The translations under genes were made by a program, and so were the position numbers. Shown one piece after another: positions 53,401-63,200 of a stretch of 64,000 nucleotides of DNA (positions are counted from its first letter, which is position 1; each line of letters begins with the position of its first letter). The notes beneath the pieces were generated by a model. That model ran no database searches and was not told where the DNA came from. It worked only from the letters and a program-made list of their open reading frames with translations. Source of the stretch: Hymenolepis diminuta (lineage: Eukaryota; Platyhelminthes; Cestoda; Cyclophyllidea; Hymenolepididae); assembly GCA_900708905.1 (NCBI GenBank), contig CAADRB010000005.1:735846-799845 (forward strand), in the 5' to 3' direction.

Positions 53401-56400
53401 CTCCTCTTGATCCTGTTCATCATCCTGTTCAGCTCGAATTGTCTTTTCAAGATCATCATCATTGGATTCTTCCGACTGATTATCTTCCTCGTCAAAGTTG
53501 ACATTCTTTCCATTATTGCCACTTTGTTTATTCGACAACTGATTTCTTTGTCGCGACTGTCGAGGTCGTTTTGTTGTTCCAGAAACTTCATCCTCATCCA
53601 TCGATCTTCGTGGGACTTTAACTCGAAGCAGTGGACCGGCAGCAGGAATGTTCGATTTCCGTTTTCTTGTACCAAACCACCGCCGATTCGTCGCCTTACT
53701 CGTTTCCATAGCAACCACTGGCTCCTCATCGTCATCTTGTCCATTGAAATCAAACTCGGAATGGGTCTGATCGGCGATTGATCGAAGAGATGTGGTTCGA
53801 TTCCTTCGACTAGCACTATTATTGACGGCTGTATCACTGGTTGCAGCTGGGGATGCAACACGACTATTGTAGAACCTCGGTTTCGTGGTCTTTCCTCGAA
53901 CATGCTTCGAATTTGTAGTCGTCGTAGAATCGTTTCCACTAGCAGCAGGAGCAGGTCGTTTCCGCATAGAGGCGAATCCAGTGTGTTGTTTAGCTACACT
54001 GCCACGAGGTCGTTTCGCTAAAGAGGAAGTACTAGTAGGAGAGATAGAAGATTCATTCAGAGAACTCAGTGGATTGATCTTAGAAGCCCTAACGGGGGGA
54101 TGTCGACGAGCTGTATTGCTAGTTCCACGCTTAAAAGTCTCTTTTGAAGTTGCGTCAGGTAATGATCCGTTCACGATTGAGTTATTACTCACCGCGGAAC
54201 CTGGGGATTCATGTCCACGAGGTAAATTCTGTTCGTCCTTCACTTTTACCGGGTCTCCAAAGGTAGGCTAAAAAGAGAAAATTATTATAAAAATTCGGTT
54301 ATTTTTTATAAAAGTGAAACTTCTTTCGAGACTTTGATACATGGCCAATCCTATCTTACCTGAAAAACCCGACAAAGTTCATCCTAATTTTTGAAATGGT
54401 CAAACTGAATCTTAGCGTTCAGATGTACGTGAGAAAAAAAGAAAATTCCTCAAAATCTGAGAAGAGATACACAATCCTTTTAATAGACATCCTCAATTCC
54501 AAGTAACTTCTACAAGAAATTAATGAGACAGGAAGTATTTGTACATCTGATAACCTATTTTAAATCAAGAACTGAAAGCACTAGGAAATTACCAATAAAT
54601 TTTCTTAAATTTGAGCTGAATGAAAAAATAGAGATTCAAGAATTGCTCTAAAACAGCAATATCAAAAGCTATATAGAAGCTAATATAAGTTAAATATTAA
54701 TTAACCAAGAATGAAAGTTTCTACAATTATTTGAAGAGAAGAGAAAGTTGGAGAATGAAAAAAGGAACTCTGCATAAAACTTCACTCTGAACAACATCCA
54801 CCCCATCCTGAATGGAACTGAAATATACTTTTAATAGACCCCATTCAAAGGACGTGAAAAATGTGTGACGATGCATTATTCACCAAAAAATGTACTTTTA
54901 AAGCACATACATGGAGAAAAGAAATTAAAAGCTTACATGATTAGGAGAAGAAGCTGCTTCCAATTTCACCGGATTCTCCTGTTTAATCGCGTTTTGCGAT
55001 GGAGGTCGTTCTTGTTTAATACCTTCAGATGCCTGTTCTGTGGTCGCGTCAGCTTGATAGCGTTGAATCAGCCTCTTCTTTAGGGAGAATCTACAAGCCT
55101 CACTATTAATTCTATTCTCAGTTTTGGGAGGAGGCAGTAGGAAAGGTGGTTTACGATTTGGCGACGCAGCATCTCGATCCAAAACAGACATGGAGCTAAT
55201 TGAGGATGAAGAGGAACACGACGAGACGCCAAGACCGACTCCCGCGTGGTTTAGATGAGGATTTTTTGTAGAAGGTTTCTTTTCAATCGTCAAATCAACC
55301 AGAGGCGGTGGATGATGGTTGGTAGGTTCTGATTTGATTCCAGCGGCTACTCCAGTCTTGTTATTTCCCAACGACATTCGAAAGTGGTGATCCACAGCAT
55401 CAGATTGATTTTTGATCGATGGTTGTTGGGGTTGAGGAAGAGGAACAACAGTCTGTTTCTCTGGATAAAAGACTCCTGATGTGGTCAGCATCTTATTTGT
55501 CGGTTTAACAGACTCTGAAACCTGTTTGGACTCCCGGAGAATATCGATTGTGGAATAAATAGACCCTCCTGGGGCTGAAGATGATGTTGAAGGCTCCATT
55601 TTGTTGGTAGAATTCGAAGAGGATGTCCAGGGAGAGTAGAAGGTGGGAGGGGCGGTTCGAATGTAGGGATCATGAGAGGGAGGACGGATTTGTGGACCGT
55701 ACTTTGTTCCTGTCGGATTCCTTGTATTTGAAGGCACACTAAAAGGACAGAAAAATGTAATTAATTTCATAGAATAAATTTAAATGTCTTGGTTATTGCT
55801 TAGTACTTAGTATCCTCCCTTATTTGTGCACTTTCACAAAGTTCAAAGGAGGAATAAAAATAGCTATGCAAATTAAACTTCATCATTCTCCTTTTATCAG
55901 GCGCATATGGAATAAACAACGGATGAAAAAATATACAGGAAAATAAGAAAATAAATATCCGGATATGTTGTTTACCATGGAGATCGAAATCTGAAAATAG
56001 AAACTACTCGAGAAGCTCCGATTTTCTAACGGAAAGGAAATCTACATTACTCTGCCATTATCGAATAATAAATGAAAAGAAATAGCGTCAGTCATAAGCA
56101 TATATCGAAATCGAGTAGATTTGACTTCTCAAATTCAACTGGCCTCAAATCAACCTAAATCCGACCAGTGATTAAAAATTAATGAAGAACACATCTAAAG
56201 GTTGAGCATTATCATTGGTGAGAGACTTCGAGTCAGACAGAAAAATAAGAACCCCAATTATTTCAGGAAAAAATTGAAAACAATAATAGACAGTCACAAT
56301 GCTCTGCTGAAGCAAATACCGTGAGCTGAGGGAAGAATAAGAAAGGAATTTCCACTTTTATGGAACACTTGACTTTTAAATTAATACATCTTTTCAAATT

Positions 56401-57491
56401 TCCACCCATGATACAAGGTATGTATTCCATTGAAAATTAAACACCCAGCAGGAAAGAGAGAAACATTTTCACGATTAGGCTATTTAAAATCCTTCAAAAA
56501 TGAGTGAAATCACAAGGTCAAGGCGAAAGGGCTAGAGTTTAACTGTACTTAAAATAGGACATGGCGAAGAGGGAGAAAAATCGATTACCCACCCGACTTT
56601 AGGATATTCAACCAAGGTGGGAGGCTTTTTCTCGCTTTTCGAATGAGGTGGAAATAGAATTTGAGATGAGAGTTGGGAGGACTGAGGCTGTCCACGAATT
56701 TGCTGTTGTTGTTGGGCCATCATGCACAGAAGCTGACTATAGAGTGCCGACGCTGCTGAATTATAATCAGTATTAATATTAGGTGGACGATTTGGTGGTG
56801 GTTGAGGTTGATTTCTAGATGAGGCACTATTTGCTGAAAGTGATGGAATAGGAGGAGCAGGAGGAACCGAGTGAGGAGGTGGAGATTGAAGAACCGGGGA
56901 ATGCGAGTAGGAATTCCGAGGTTTGGAATGATTTCCATCAACAAATCCGCGAATGGTTTCTGATGGTGGTTTAAGCGGAGGGCTTCTTGAAGTGATCAGA
57001 AGTTTATCAGGGGTTACCCTGGGTGGAATAGGCCGATTTGGAGTTTGGGACTGAGCAGATTGGGGAGGTATCTGCTGTTGTTGAGATTTCATCATTTCCA
57101 GTAACATTTGGACAAGATCAGTTTGTTGGGCCGGTGCACCACGCCCAGCAAGTTGAGAATTATGTAAAAAGGTTTCAATAAGCTGATTAGTGTTGAAAGA
57201 CGCCTGACCCACTAAATCTGACTTTTTAGGAGAGGTGTACTGACTTTGATTATTCATTATAGGAGAAGCGAAATCGGGAGAATCCCGATTTTCATCTCCA
57301 CTTGAAGGAATATGTTCAGTTTTCGAGGAAGTAGGCATATTAGCAGCTAATTGGGAGACTATAGAGGTGGGAAAAGGCTGACGAGGATCAGAAACCCAAG
57401 GTTTTGGGGGAACTTGAGAGGATAAATCGTTAGGAACAAAGGGTAATAATCCGTTGGGATCTGTACTAGCTGCGACGAGGCGTTTTTTCAT
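35212..57491 (-). CDS. KDM3: KDM3/JMJD1-family JmjC histone H3K9 demethylase, 12 exons
   Basis: Exons (minus): 57491-56593, 55738-54937, 54267-53172, 52761-52407, 46185-46085, 45029-44574, 43942-43458, 41888-41669, 40863-40625, 38661-38472, 37301-37036, 35460-35212. They total 5358 nt, 1785 residues plus stop, with every phase matching; human KDM3B is of similar length. Residues 1-930 are low-complexity and Pro/Ser/Gln-rich with basic and acidic blocks. Residues 960-1060 carry RCRACRE and [11 protein letters not shown]. The KDM3 zinc finger ([15 protein letters not shown]) begins near 1168. The JmjC region (about 1400-1740) has [31 protein letters not shown] and [13 protein letters not shown]. 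The family removes mono- and dimethyl marks from H3K9 in the nucleus, using Fe(II) and 2-oxoglutarate. The first iron ligand, His in the family's N-L-H-x-D, is Arg1558 here; Asp1560 and His1702 remain. Exon 3's donor is the least certain junction. Confidence 0.93.
37036..37301 (-). CDS. KDM3: KDM3 exon 11, JmjC core with the second iron His
   Basis: Residues 1615-1703. [19 protein letters not shown], then a Ser-rich insert, [33 protein letters not shown]. His1702 is the distal iron ligand. Acceptor GGACTTCAG, donor CAG|GTGAGT. Confidence 0.94.
37378..37540 (-). mobile_element. tRNA-derived SINE copy 5, in KDM3 intron 10
   Basis: On the minus strand: head GACGGCGTAACGGTTAACGAG, B-box region GGTCACGAGTTTAA, then body words GCATGACTAACCG and GGTATTCGAATGCG. 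It is the clearest copy lying in the same orientation as KDM3. Confidence 0.55.
37961..37982 (+). repeat. CA microsatellite
   Basis: CA dinucleotide run with one interruption, inside KDM3 intron 10. Confidence 0.85.
38472..38661 (-). CDS. KDM3: KDM3 exon 10, metal-site exon with an altered ligand
   Basis: Residues 1552-1615. It begins [18 protein letters not shown] where the family has G-T-x-N-L-H-x-D/E-V-S-D. The codon CGC (38643-38641) gives Arg for the first iron-binding His; a single base separates it from CAC. Acceptor TTTTCTTCAG, donor CGTG|GTATGT. Confidence 0.93.
39270..39370 (-). mobile_element. Possible SINE fragment in KDM3 intron 9
   Basis: The minus strand has a head-like GCCGATGGTACGCTATCGG and B-box-like CTAGTTCAAATAC and GGTTCGAAGCC. 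The body words are not clear, so it could also be another tRNA-like relic. Confidence 0.25.
40625..40863 (-). CDS. KDM3: KDM3 exon 9, conserved pre-catalytic segment
   Basis: Residues 1472-1551. It carries [40 protein letters not shown], nearly the KDM3 consensus. Acceptor TTTTTTAG, donor AAAG|GTGAGC. Confidence 0.95.
40921..41150 (+). mobile_element. tRNA-derived SINE copy 6, most complete
   Basis: The fullest copy in the window: head CTCCGATGGCGCATTGATCA, B-box region GGGTTTGATTCTC, body GACAACTGCACTGGTTAA, AGGGTGACAGAATTCGAAT, and tail GAAAACGCTTTTC...AAATGGGCTTGAAAATAATT. It is the first of three in KDM3 intron 8. Confidence 0.75.
41155..41365 (+). mobile_element. tRNA-derived SINE copy 7, second subfamily
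   Basis: Head GACGGTGCAGCGATCAACATG, B-box region GGTCACGAGATCAATGCC, then GTGACCAAC, AATTCTAGTCAACAAGAGTGG, GTAGAATGTGAGCTTC and GCGGCTTCAGGATAAC. It starts within about 5-10 bp of the previous copy's tail. Confidence 0.65.
41378..41532 (+). mobile_element. tRNA-derived SINE copy 8, second subfamily
   Basis: It keeps GTTAGAGGCCATGAGATCA, then GGTTAATTATGGCCAACAAG, GTAGAACGG and GACTTCAGGATATCTCCCC. The 5' head is shortened. Third of the head-to-tail trio. Confidence 0.6.
41669..41888 (-). CDS. KDM3: KDM3 exon 8, start of the JmjC fold
   Basis: Residues 1399-1471. [18 protein letters not shown] and [12 protein letters not shown] match the KDM3 order W-x3-QPV-V/I-SG...LW; FWEAFE corresponds to the family's DFWDGFE. 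Acceptor CCGTCTTTCAG, donor ACAA|GTAAGT. Confidence 0.92.
42265..42470 (+). mobile_element. Degenerate SINE-like segment in KDM3 intron 7
   Basis: GGGGGTGGCGCAACCATC resembles the head and GAGAATTCAAATCCCCG resembles a B box, and the tail has TCTTGAAAAC. Divergence is high. Confidence 0.22.
42554..42750 (+). mobile_element. tRNA-derived SINE copy 9, in KDM3 intron 7
   Basis: Head CCAGTGGCGCAGCGGTCAACG, GTTAGAGGTTATGAGATCAA, then ACTAATTCTGGTCACTATGA, GGCGCCAGAATGTAAG and AGAGCAGCTCTAC. It belongs with the copies at 41155 and 41378. Confidence 0.65.
43330..43400 (-). mobile_element. SINE head fragment in KDM3 intron 7
   Basis: The minus strand reads GGAGATCACGAGTTCGAAGCC, a good B box with the family's upstream context. 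The body is missing. Confidence 0.3.
43458..43942 (-). CDS. KDM3: KDM3 exon 7
   Basis: Residues about 1237-1398. It contains [20 protein letters not shown] followed by LDCPCG, the segment between zinc finger and JmjC where KDM3 proteins have a conserved helix and a C-x-C pair, then a Ser/Ala linker. Acceptor CTTCTATAG, donor CAG|GTGAGT. Confidence 0.88.
44250..44390 (+). mobile_element. Diverged SINE in KDM3 intron 6
   Basis: A B-box-like GTCGATAGTTCGATA, then GCTGGTTACAACTGGTTGATA, GGATGTTAGCTCTTCCTCAG and AAGACACTTCC match body words in order. Confidence 0.4.
44574..45029 (-). CDS. KDM3: KDM3 exon 6, C-rich zinc finger
   Basis: Residues 1085-1236. After [17 protein letters not shown] comes a proline run, then the KDM3 zinc finger: [21 protein letters not shown] (from residue 1168), with the paired cysteines intact. 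It is needed with JmjC for KDM3 activity in mammals. Acceptor TTTCTAG, donor AAGA|GTAAGT. Confidence 0.92.
45664..45880 (+). mobile_element. tRNA-derived SINE copy 10, in KDM3 intron 5
   Basis: Nearly complete: head CGGTGATGCATCAGTTAACG, B-box region AAAGGCTCGATGCC, body GGCCAACTGCACTTATTATG, CGGCGGAACTCGAATTTCTC, and tail TTGAAAACCGCTTCC...GCTGGGAGTTATAATT. Confidence 0.7.
46085..46185 (-). CDS. KDM3: KDM3 exon 5
   Basis: A 101-nt exon after the 6.2-kb intron 4. It completes the split Lys codon and reads [20 protein letters not shown], continuing the family's FRKL...G...L...GF pattern. Acceptor CTTTTCAG, donor CATG|GTATGT. Confidence 0.85.
46570..46665 (-). mobile_element. SINE body fragment in KDM3 intron 4
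   Basis: The minus strand has GGATGGCAGAATGTGAG and TTTTCATCAGAAGG, matching the second subfamily body; the head is not seen. Confidence 0.3.
47640..48110 (+). other. Strongly purine-skewed stretch in KDM3 intron 4
   Basis: For about 470 bp the plus strand is dominated by A and G, for example GAGAGGGAAAGCGAAAGAGGA and AAAGAGAGGGAATT. The minus-strand frames across it are only the pyrimidine-rich reverse and are not genes. It ends in the AAAT repeat at 48037. Confidence 0.4.
48037..48062 (+). repeat. AAAT microsatellite
   Basis: About six tandem AAAT units. Confidence 0.85.
48843..48900 (+). mobile_element. SINE head fragment in KDM3 intron 4
   Basis: GGGCGTCAGCGGTGCAG followed by GGTTTTGAACTGCC resembles a head with a weak B box. 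No body follows. Confidence 0.25.
50940..51095 (+). mobile_element. Diverged SINE in KDM3 intron 4
   Basis: GGTCAGCGTTCATGTCTGTC, AAGTTAGAGGTCACAAGA, then a deletion and GTAATGGAATTCGACTTTCTC, GCCCCACGATACAAGCCCTC and AAAAGAGGTTTGAATA keep the family order. Confidence 0.45.
52407..52761 (-). CDS. KDM3: KDM3 exon 4, CRxCR/CRF region
   Basis: Residues 933-1051. It holds [25 protein letters not shown] and, after a Ser/Asn-rich insert, [11 protein letters not shown], in the order found in KDM3A/B upstream of the zinc finger. Acceptor GCTTCTAG, donor AGAAA|GTAAGT. Confidence 0.9.
52935..53005 (-). mobile_element. tRNA-like SINE head fragment in KDM3 intron 3
   Basis: The minus strand reads TAGCCTAACGGTAAGAGC, a fair tRNA A box, followed by GAGAGGTCTGGATG in the B-box position. 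It does not fold to a full tRNA by eye. Confidence 0.3.
53172..54267 (-). CDS. KDM3: KDM3 exon 3, basic and acidic blocks plus first cysteines
   Basis: Residues 568-932. Basic patches include FGTRKRKSN and [11 protein letters not shown], which look like nuclear localisation or AT-hook-like sequence. A long acidic run follows (about 826-865), then CHRCGQL and YQCTCEN. The chosen donor is AGAG|GTCAGT; an alternative in the same phase, AACC|GTAAAT, would shorten the protein by 19 codons. Confidence 0.75.
54937..55738 (-). CDS. KDM3: KDM3 exon 2, disordered region
   Basis: Residues about 300-567, Ser/Pro/Thr/Asn-rich. Acceptor CCTTTTAG, donor CAT|GTAAGC. It contains several short K-x-E sites (IKSEP, IKQER, IKQEN, VKLEA) that fit the sumoylation consensus, clustered near the end of the exon. 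A functional role is inference. Confidence 0.8.
56593..57491 (-). CDS. KDM3: KDM3 exon 1, N-terminus
   Basis: Residues 1-300. The ATG at 57491 opens [16 protein letters not shown]; the frame upstream has no other ATG. The exon is Pro/Ser/Gln-rich, with glutamine runs ([20 protein letters not shown]), and looks disordered. The donor is GTCGG|GTGGGT; the alternative TGG|GTAATC is out of phase with exon 2. Confidence 0.8.
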
Positions 57492-57724
57492 TCCTGAGTT
57501 TCGTGGTTGCCGTGAGAGGAGAGTAATAATTAAATGATGATAACGATGCGCACACACACGTATCGACTATCCACAATCTGAACTTGTTATGAAGTCCATG
57601 AGGTGACGGCAATTCTAGTGTAGCGGCGACAAGGCCATGCACTACGCATACGTGTAGTGTTGCCAATTCTATCTCAGCTGTGATTAACACTTGCGCACGC
57701 GCTAAACTTATTTCCAACGCTCTG

Positions 57725-57770
57725 CACCAATCACAACACTCCTTGGGTCAGTGCTATAGCCAATCAGCGA
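57725..57770 (-). promoter_or_regulatory. Paired CCAAT boxes, likely KDM3 promoter
   Basis: CCAATCA occurs at about 57727 and again within GCCAATCAGCG at about 57759, 30 bp apart and some 240-270 bp upstream of the KDM3 ATG. The surroundings are richer in CpG (GCGCACGCGC nearby) than the window average. NF-Y sites of this kind act in either orientation. No TATA box is evident. Confidence 0.4.
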
Positions 57771-59999
57771 ATGTCACTCCAATGTCACTTGTCAACGTTA
57801 TGAGCGCGAGTTGAAGGCTAAACCGAGACCATTTGACCCTTAATAACATACTTTTTCTAACTTTACGTACCATTTCCCATTTCTATCCCATTCTTTCGTC
57901 TTAACCTCTTGTGACTTAGTTTCGATGGGATTTTTCATCTCAACATCTCAACAATTAAATTTAATTCTTACAGTAAAAATAAAAGAGCTTTGTTGTAATA
58001 TGGCTACGCCATCACAACTCTACTAGCTGCTTTTCAAATCAGTTTAAATCCTCAGTATTCAGTGCTAAGATCGATTTAGATAAACGATCTTACTTTCGCG
58101 AAGGGTGATAAATTCATCGACCAATTTAGTGCCTGTTCTAAACACACGAATCACTGCAAAAGATAAACCGTGAAAAATGAGCTCAGAAATTAGAATTACT
58201 AAGTGTAGGTGCATAAGAAATCAGGAAGTGTCGCTAGGTAGAAAATTCCAGGATGGCTGCAGTCATGACAACCAATTTGCGCAAGCTGAGCGCCATGGAT
58301 CAATTTAAAATGTGATTTGTCGTGATCAAAATATGAAAGGCTTCCAGCGGCAGAAAAAGAACTTGATTCTCAACAAGTGAATTCCTATGCAATCCGAGCT
58401 CGTTTTTTCCTCTAAAAGTGAGATTCAGATTTCATAAATTGTTATTGGCTGTTAATAAACCGAATGCTTGTTAATTCCGGTTCAAAAGAAACAAGGGGAA
58501 ATAAATTCTTGTTCTTTGTTAGCTGTCCAGCAATTATTTCACTAGCTTTGACCTTAAAGATGCGTATTCTTTTACAAAAAGGGCTGGAATGAAGGAAGAA
58601 TTCACTAGCGTTTAGCTTAACCTCATGTATTTGCACATGCATACACAAAATGAGTGAGAGTCTAACAACTGTTAGCACACAAAAAGTTTGCGCATATGCA
58701 GTTACCGCCACCGCATACACACATTTGTTACAACGAGTGTACACGGCACACTCTCACATCTTGGCGTTACGTTTCTTTGCATGCGAAGACCTGTACAGGC
58801 ACGCATACATGTTCTACACATTATTAGACGGCTGTTTCTGCACACCTCCTAGTCCGATTTTCAAGCCCTTTTTACCCCACATGCAAAGGAAGTTGTGACT
58901 AATGCCTTCAGGAGTAATGGCCTGATTGTAATTATAGTCCTCTCTCAACCATCGCATGACTCCGCATAGACTCTAAAGCGCTTGAATAAGGCTTCAAACA
59001 TTTTGCAGCGGCTTTGGCTCCTTTTCGGACCTTAACAGGTGTCATTTTATCACTTGAATAGCCTTACAGCGGTTTTGCAACTCTTTCCATTAACTAAAGT
59101 CACTAATTTAAAAATTGCGTTTTTATCCGCCTACCGCTAAGATTAATCAATCATTGCAAAATAATCGATTACTGCAATGTGTTATCGCGCACTCGCTCTC
59201 TAATTAACTTCAGTAATGTAATGCAATTAATTTTATCTCAAATCCGCTAGAGCACAAAGTAACTTCGCAACTGTGAACAGATTAAGGAGCTTTATTGTGT
59301 GAATGTTAAATGAGCAAGTTTATTCCGACTCTTAAGTACAGTAAAAAAATGAAATAAAGACTTAAAATGTACTTTAGTAGTTGAAAGCCATGGATTGTAC
59401 TTATAGGATGAAAATTAAAATCGACTTATTAAATTAGGACTCAGTTTAATAGTGCAAACAAAAAAACATAATTATAGTTTCCAGAGCGGAGTAGCAACTG
59501 TTTCTATTTGAACCTTTGTGAGAGAAGCCGAACTCCTTTGATGTGAAGATTTATGGAGCTTTAATATGGGAATTTTATTCATCTAACAGGAAAATGTTCT
59601 ACATGGTTTTTGAACGTTCATGAATAGGGTATTACTGATTTGAGGTATTCAGAATAATTTACATCGGTTTATCACTAAACTTTCTTTAGCATTAAGTATA
59701 AATAAATCAGGAATTGCAATTTTTCAATCAATGGATGTAGTTTAATTATTTTCTGACCCGAGAATATAAATATGAGAATGAGCTTGGAAAGTGTCATTAT
59801 CACTTAACAATAAATCCTCAACTATCTACCATAAACCTGACTACTATTCCAATCACAAACTTTTAAGGAAGACTTGGGACAAGTCCTTCGTTTAAAGAGT
59901 ATTCGATCAAAGTGGTCAGTTTGTATCAATTTGGACAGGAAGATTTATTTCTCTCAACATTATATTTAGTGAAGGGGGGTGGAAGGCGAAATAATGCTT

Positions 60000-60052
60000 T
60001 GACGTGCACCGGAAGTGCAATATTGATTTCACGTCATCGCCACGCCACTTCC
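60000..60052. repeat. Nested inverted motifs
   Basis: TGACGTG (60000) pairs with CACGTCA (60030), and GGAAGTG (60011) with CACTTCC (60046). The first pair also resembles bZIP half-sites. Confidence 0.5.
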
Positions 60053-60237
60053 ACGCCATAACCAGGAGAGACCACGATATAATAAAATCAACCGCCATTC
60101 ATTCCGTTGTCTGATCAATCATATTCTGACACATCGATTGATGATGACCAATGAACGGTTCAATCTTCTGCGCTCTGTTAAAACTCATGTTTGAAGACTG
60201 TGTTGTGGATAGATGGAATGGATGAGTATTTTATATT

Positions 60238-60296
60238 TGTATTATTGTAAACCTATTCCGATTCAAATGATAGCGGAATAGGTTTGTAGTGCTGCC
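60238..60296 (+). ncRNA. microRNA-precursor-like hairpin
   Basis: The arms AAACCTATTCCG (60249-60260) and CGGAATAGGTTT (60274-60285) are perfect complements around a 13-nt loop. As RNA the stem continues outwards with G-U and A-U pairs (TGTATTATTGT against GTAGTGCTGC), giving about 20 pairs with few mismatches. Length and loop fit a small animal pre-miRNA. The arm sequences match no flatworm microRNA seed that I can recall, and no expression evidence is possible here. Confidence 0.3.
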
Positions 60297-63200
60297 CATC
60301 CCAATCAATTGTTTGATAATCGCATCCTTTACACTCTAAAGGACACTTTTGTTATTTTTATATCCATCCTTAATCTGATAGCTAGTGGACTAATACCTCT
60401 TTCCTTTCCTTCCGGGTAATTTATCACAGCTTGGATCCTGAAAATGTCTTGGATAATTCAGCTTATGAAGCTAATTACTCTGTGAGTAGCGAATGTACTT
60501 ATCCTGATTGAGAAAACGTTATGTATTGCCCCTATCGCTTGAAAGAATCAGCTCGTGAGCTCCAAAAGACAGTTAATTTTGTTTCAATCCACCTGTTATT
60601 AGATACATAATTGTAAAATCCCGTGATTTAACCAAGTTAGTTAAAATGCGTAAGGAAGAAGAAATTACCGTTAACCATCAAGCGGCCCGTCGCAAGTTTC
60701 AGTGGCACAGGCGACGGCTACACAAACTAGAGTCAGGGAATGCTGCATACTTGTGAGATGATGTGACGGGGATGTTTGGGGGAGGCATATGCGAGTAAAT
60801 GATGAATGATTCTATGTATGTGAAGTTAAATCACTTTTTTAAGTTTAAATGCCGACAAGGCCCCCTTTAATGAGGTTTTCACGGCCATTTCTATATGCTT
60901 TAGTTAAATTAGCTTATGCGCTTTAAAACAACCATATAGTCGCTTTATTGATCGAATTTTCAGCGGAGAAATTACATGAATTGAGATACTTTTAAATAAC
61001 TGATAATACACCTGTTATTATTACGGTATTTCACCATTAATTGTTAACGAAAGTAGGCAATTATTACTGAGAGCAATTAAACTGTGAGAATGTAGAATAA
61101 TAAGCTGCATTTTAGGAAGCAACTTTGGCACTAGATTTTGGTTCGGCCGAAAAAATCCATAATCCTATAATTTCACAGGTGCACGATCGATAAAGTTAGT
61201 TGTGAAGGTATGTGAATTTAGGTGCCTGGTAAAAGCACCTGAGTACTGAAACGAGTACTGAAGCAGGCCTACTGACTTAATAAAAATACAGAGGGCGCAA
61301 CAACTGCTTGCATGTGCCTGCATGTTGAAAACTGATTCCCTAGTAGGCGGATAGGAATGTAGCCTAAATTTGCGTCATGCAGAAAGTACAGTGCTGCAAG
61401 AAGAGCGTACTTTATACTTGCACATATTTAAATGTCGTACTATCGCTACACAAGTCACCGACATGTGTCAACTTCAGTAGATGATCGTTGGATTCGGTTT
61501 ATCAGATAGTATCTACGACAATTCAGAGTTGTTATTCCGACAGTTGGAATTAATTTATGACCGAAAATATATTCACACTTTTATAGTAAATAGTCTTGTC
61601 TACATTTGACTTGTTTTCGCTTTTTTTGATTCCGCAATTTAGGATTATGCTAATTATCAGGGTTAGTTATTTGACTGACGAAATTGAGTAATTTAATTGA
61701 GAAAAGAATGATTATTATAATATACAGTTGTTGATATGAAAGCTCACTATCTTGGGAAAAAAAGTACATTGAAATCCCCTTAACGTCTTAAATAAGTATT
61801 TCAATAATTTTATCAAAAGTATTAGCTATGGGATTAAGTCCTTTCACTTATATGACGATAATCTTGTTGCTCCTATTAGTGAAATCCTCAAACGAAACCG
61901 GCAACCGGCCGTTAGTCACGCAGTGTAAATTTTGGCTTAAATCTTTTATTAAATTCTCTCCCCATTTGTATACGACAATTAAAACCGTAAATTTATAAAT
62001 CAAGCAGAGCAACATTTCACCTTCACACTCTGATAAGGAGAAGTAGGGTCTATGTGTTTAGGAAAAACGAGCAATACGNNGGGGTGGTTTCCGTTAAACT
62101 AATATGAAAGTGCACGCTGGCACGAGTATCTGGACTGTTGGTCTAGACAAATCCCCCTCTTCATCAGAACAGTCATTAATTATATTCTCCTGTAAATAAT
62201 CTTGTTAAAAAGTTAATAAAACGATTTTGGAGCAACTGCGCACCTGTCCTGCCTTCTCTTCCTGATGCTGTCTGTAGCTTAACGATATCTGGTGGGTGGA
62301 TATATCATAGTACCAGAACTAGATCTCCTAGCAGTACTACAGCATAGAAGAGTCATACATTGCAAAGCGGGCAACTGAGCAATGACAAAACAATCACAAT
62401 ATTTTAAATTAATTTTCAAGGTTGCGTGGCATATTTTATAACTCTCTGCAGAAACACTAAAGAAGTCTGGAAATTTTAAAATTTATCCCATCTTTGCACC
62501 TGACTGACTCCAAAAATATCTACACAAAAGTCGGTGGAAGGATCAAACCAATTAATACAAAAAATTTTACAATCAAACTAAATATATTCGTTGCTTTCCA
62601 TTTTTTAAGATAAATTGCTCCCTAGAACACAAGCTAGTAATTAAATCTTTAGCATGGTTTGAAACAATTACGAGAGGTTGAAAAAATACTTTTTGTACCT
62701 GATCAGTTGTTCTAAGGATAATAGGAGGAAATCGTTAAAGTATACAACTTGATTTCGACTCATCTTTTCCGTCTATTTTTATTCTGAAATGTTATCATTA
62801 GTTCTTAAAGGGTTTTATTTATTTTGAATTTAGATGAATTTGCTGAGAATGGGATGTAAATACTTGAGAGTTGCTTTTTCCATCAATGTAGATTGGTAAT
62901 GCTTCAAAATGGTGACTTCCTGAAACAAAATATTTGTCCCATGCCTAAATAGTTCGGGTGGGTGTTTCATATAGATGAAATGAATAATTCTATTTGGCAA
63001 AGGGCGGTAACCTAAATAACAAGCGGGTAGTCATGACAAGGCACACTTATCATATAATCGATTATTCAGCACCTGTAAACACACTCTATATAACTGGCAA
63101 TATTTCAAGTGTATTTACCTATGTCTTTATGCTTAAGAACATGTGATGAAGTACTAGACCACAAACAAATAGATTTTGAATTGTCCTTATATGCCAAGTA

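Noticed and set aside
53269..54271. Plus-strand and alternate minus-strand frames of up to 241 codons over KDM3 exon 3
   Set aside because: They are shadows of the KDM3 frame; only the chosen frame joins neighbouring exons in phase and carries the cysteine pairs.
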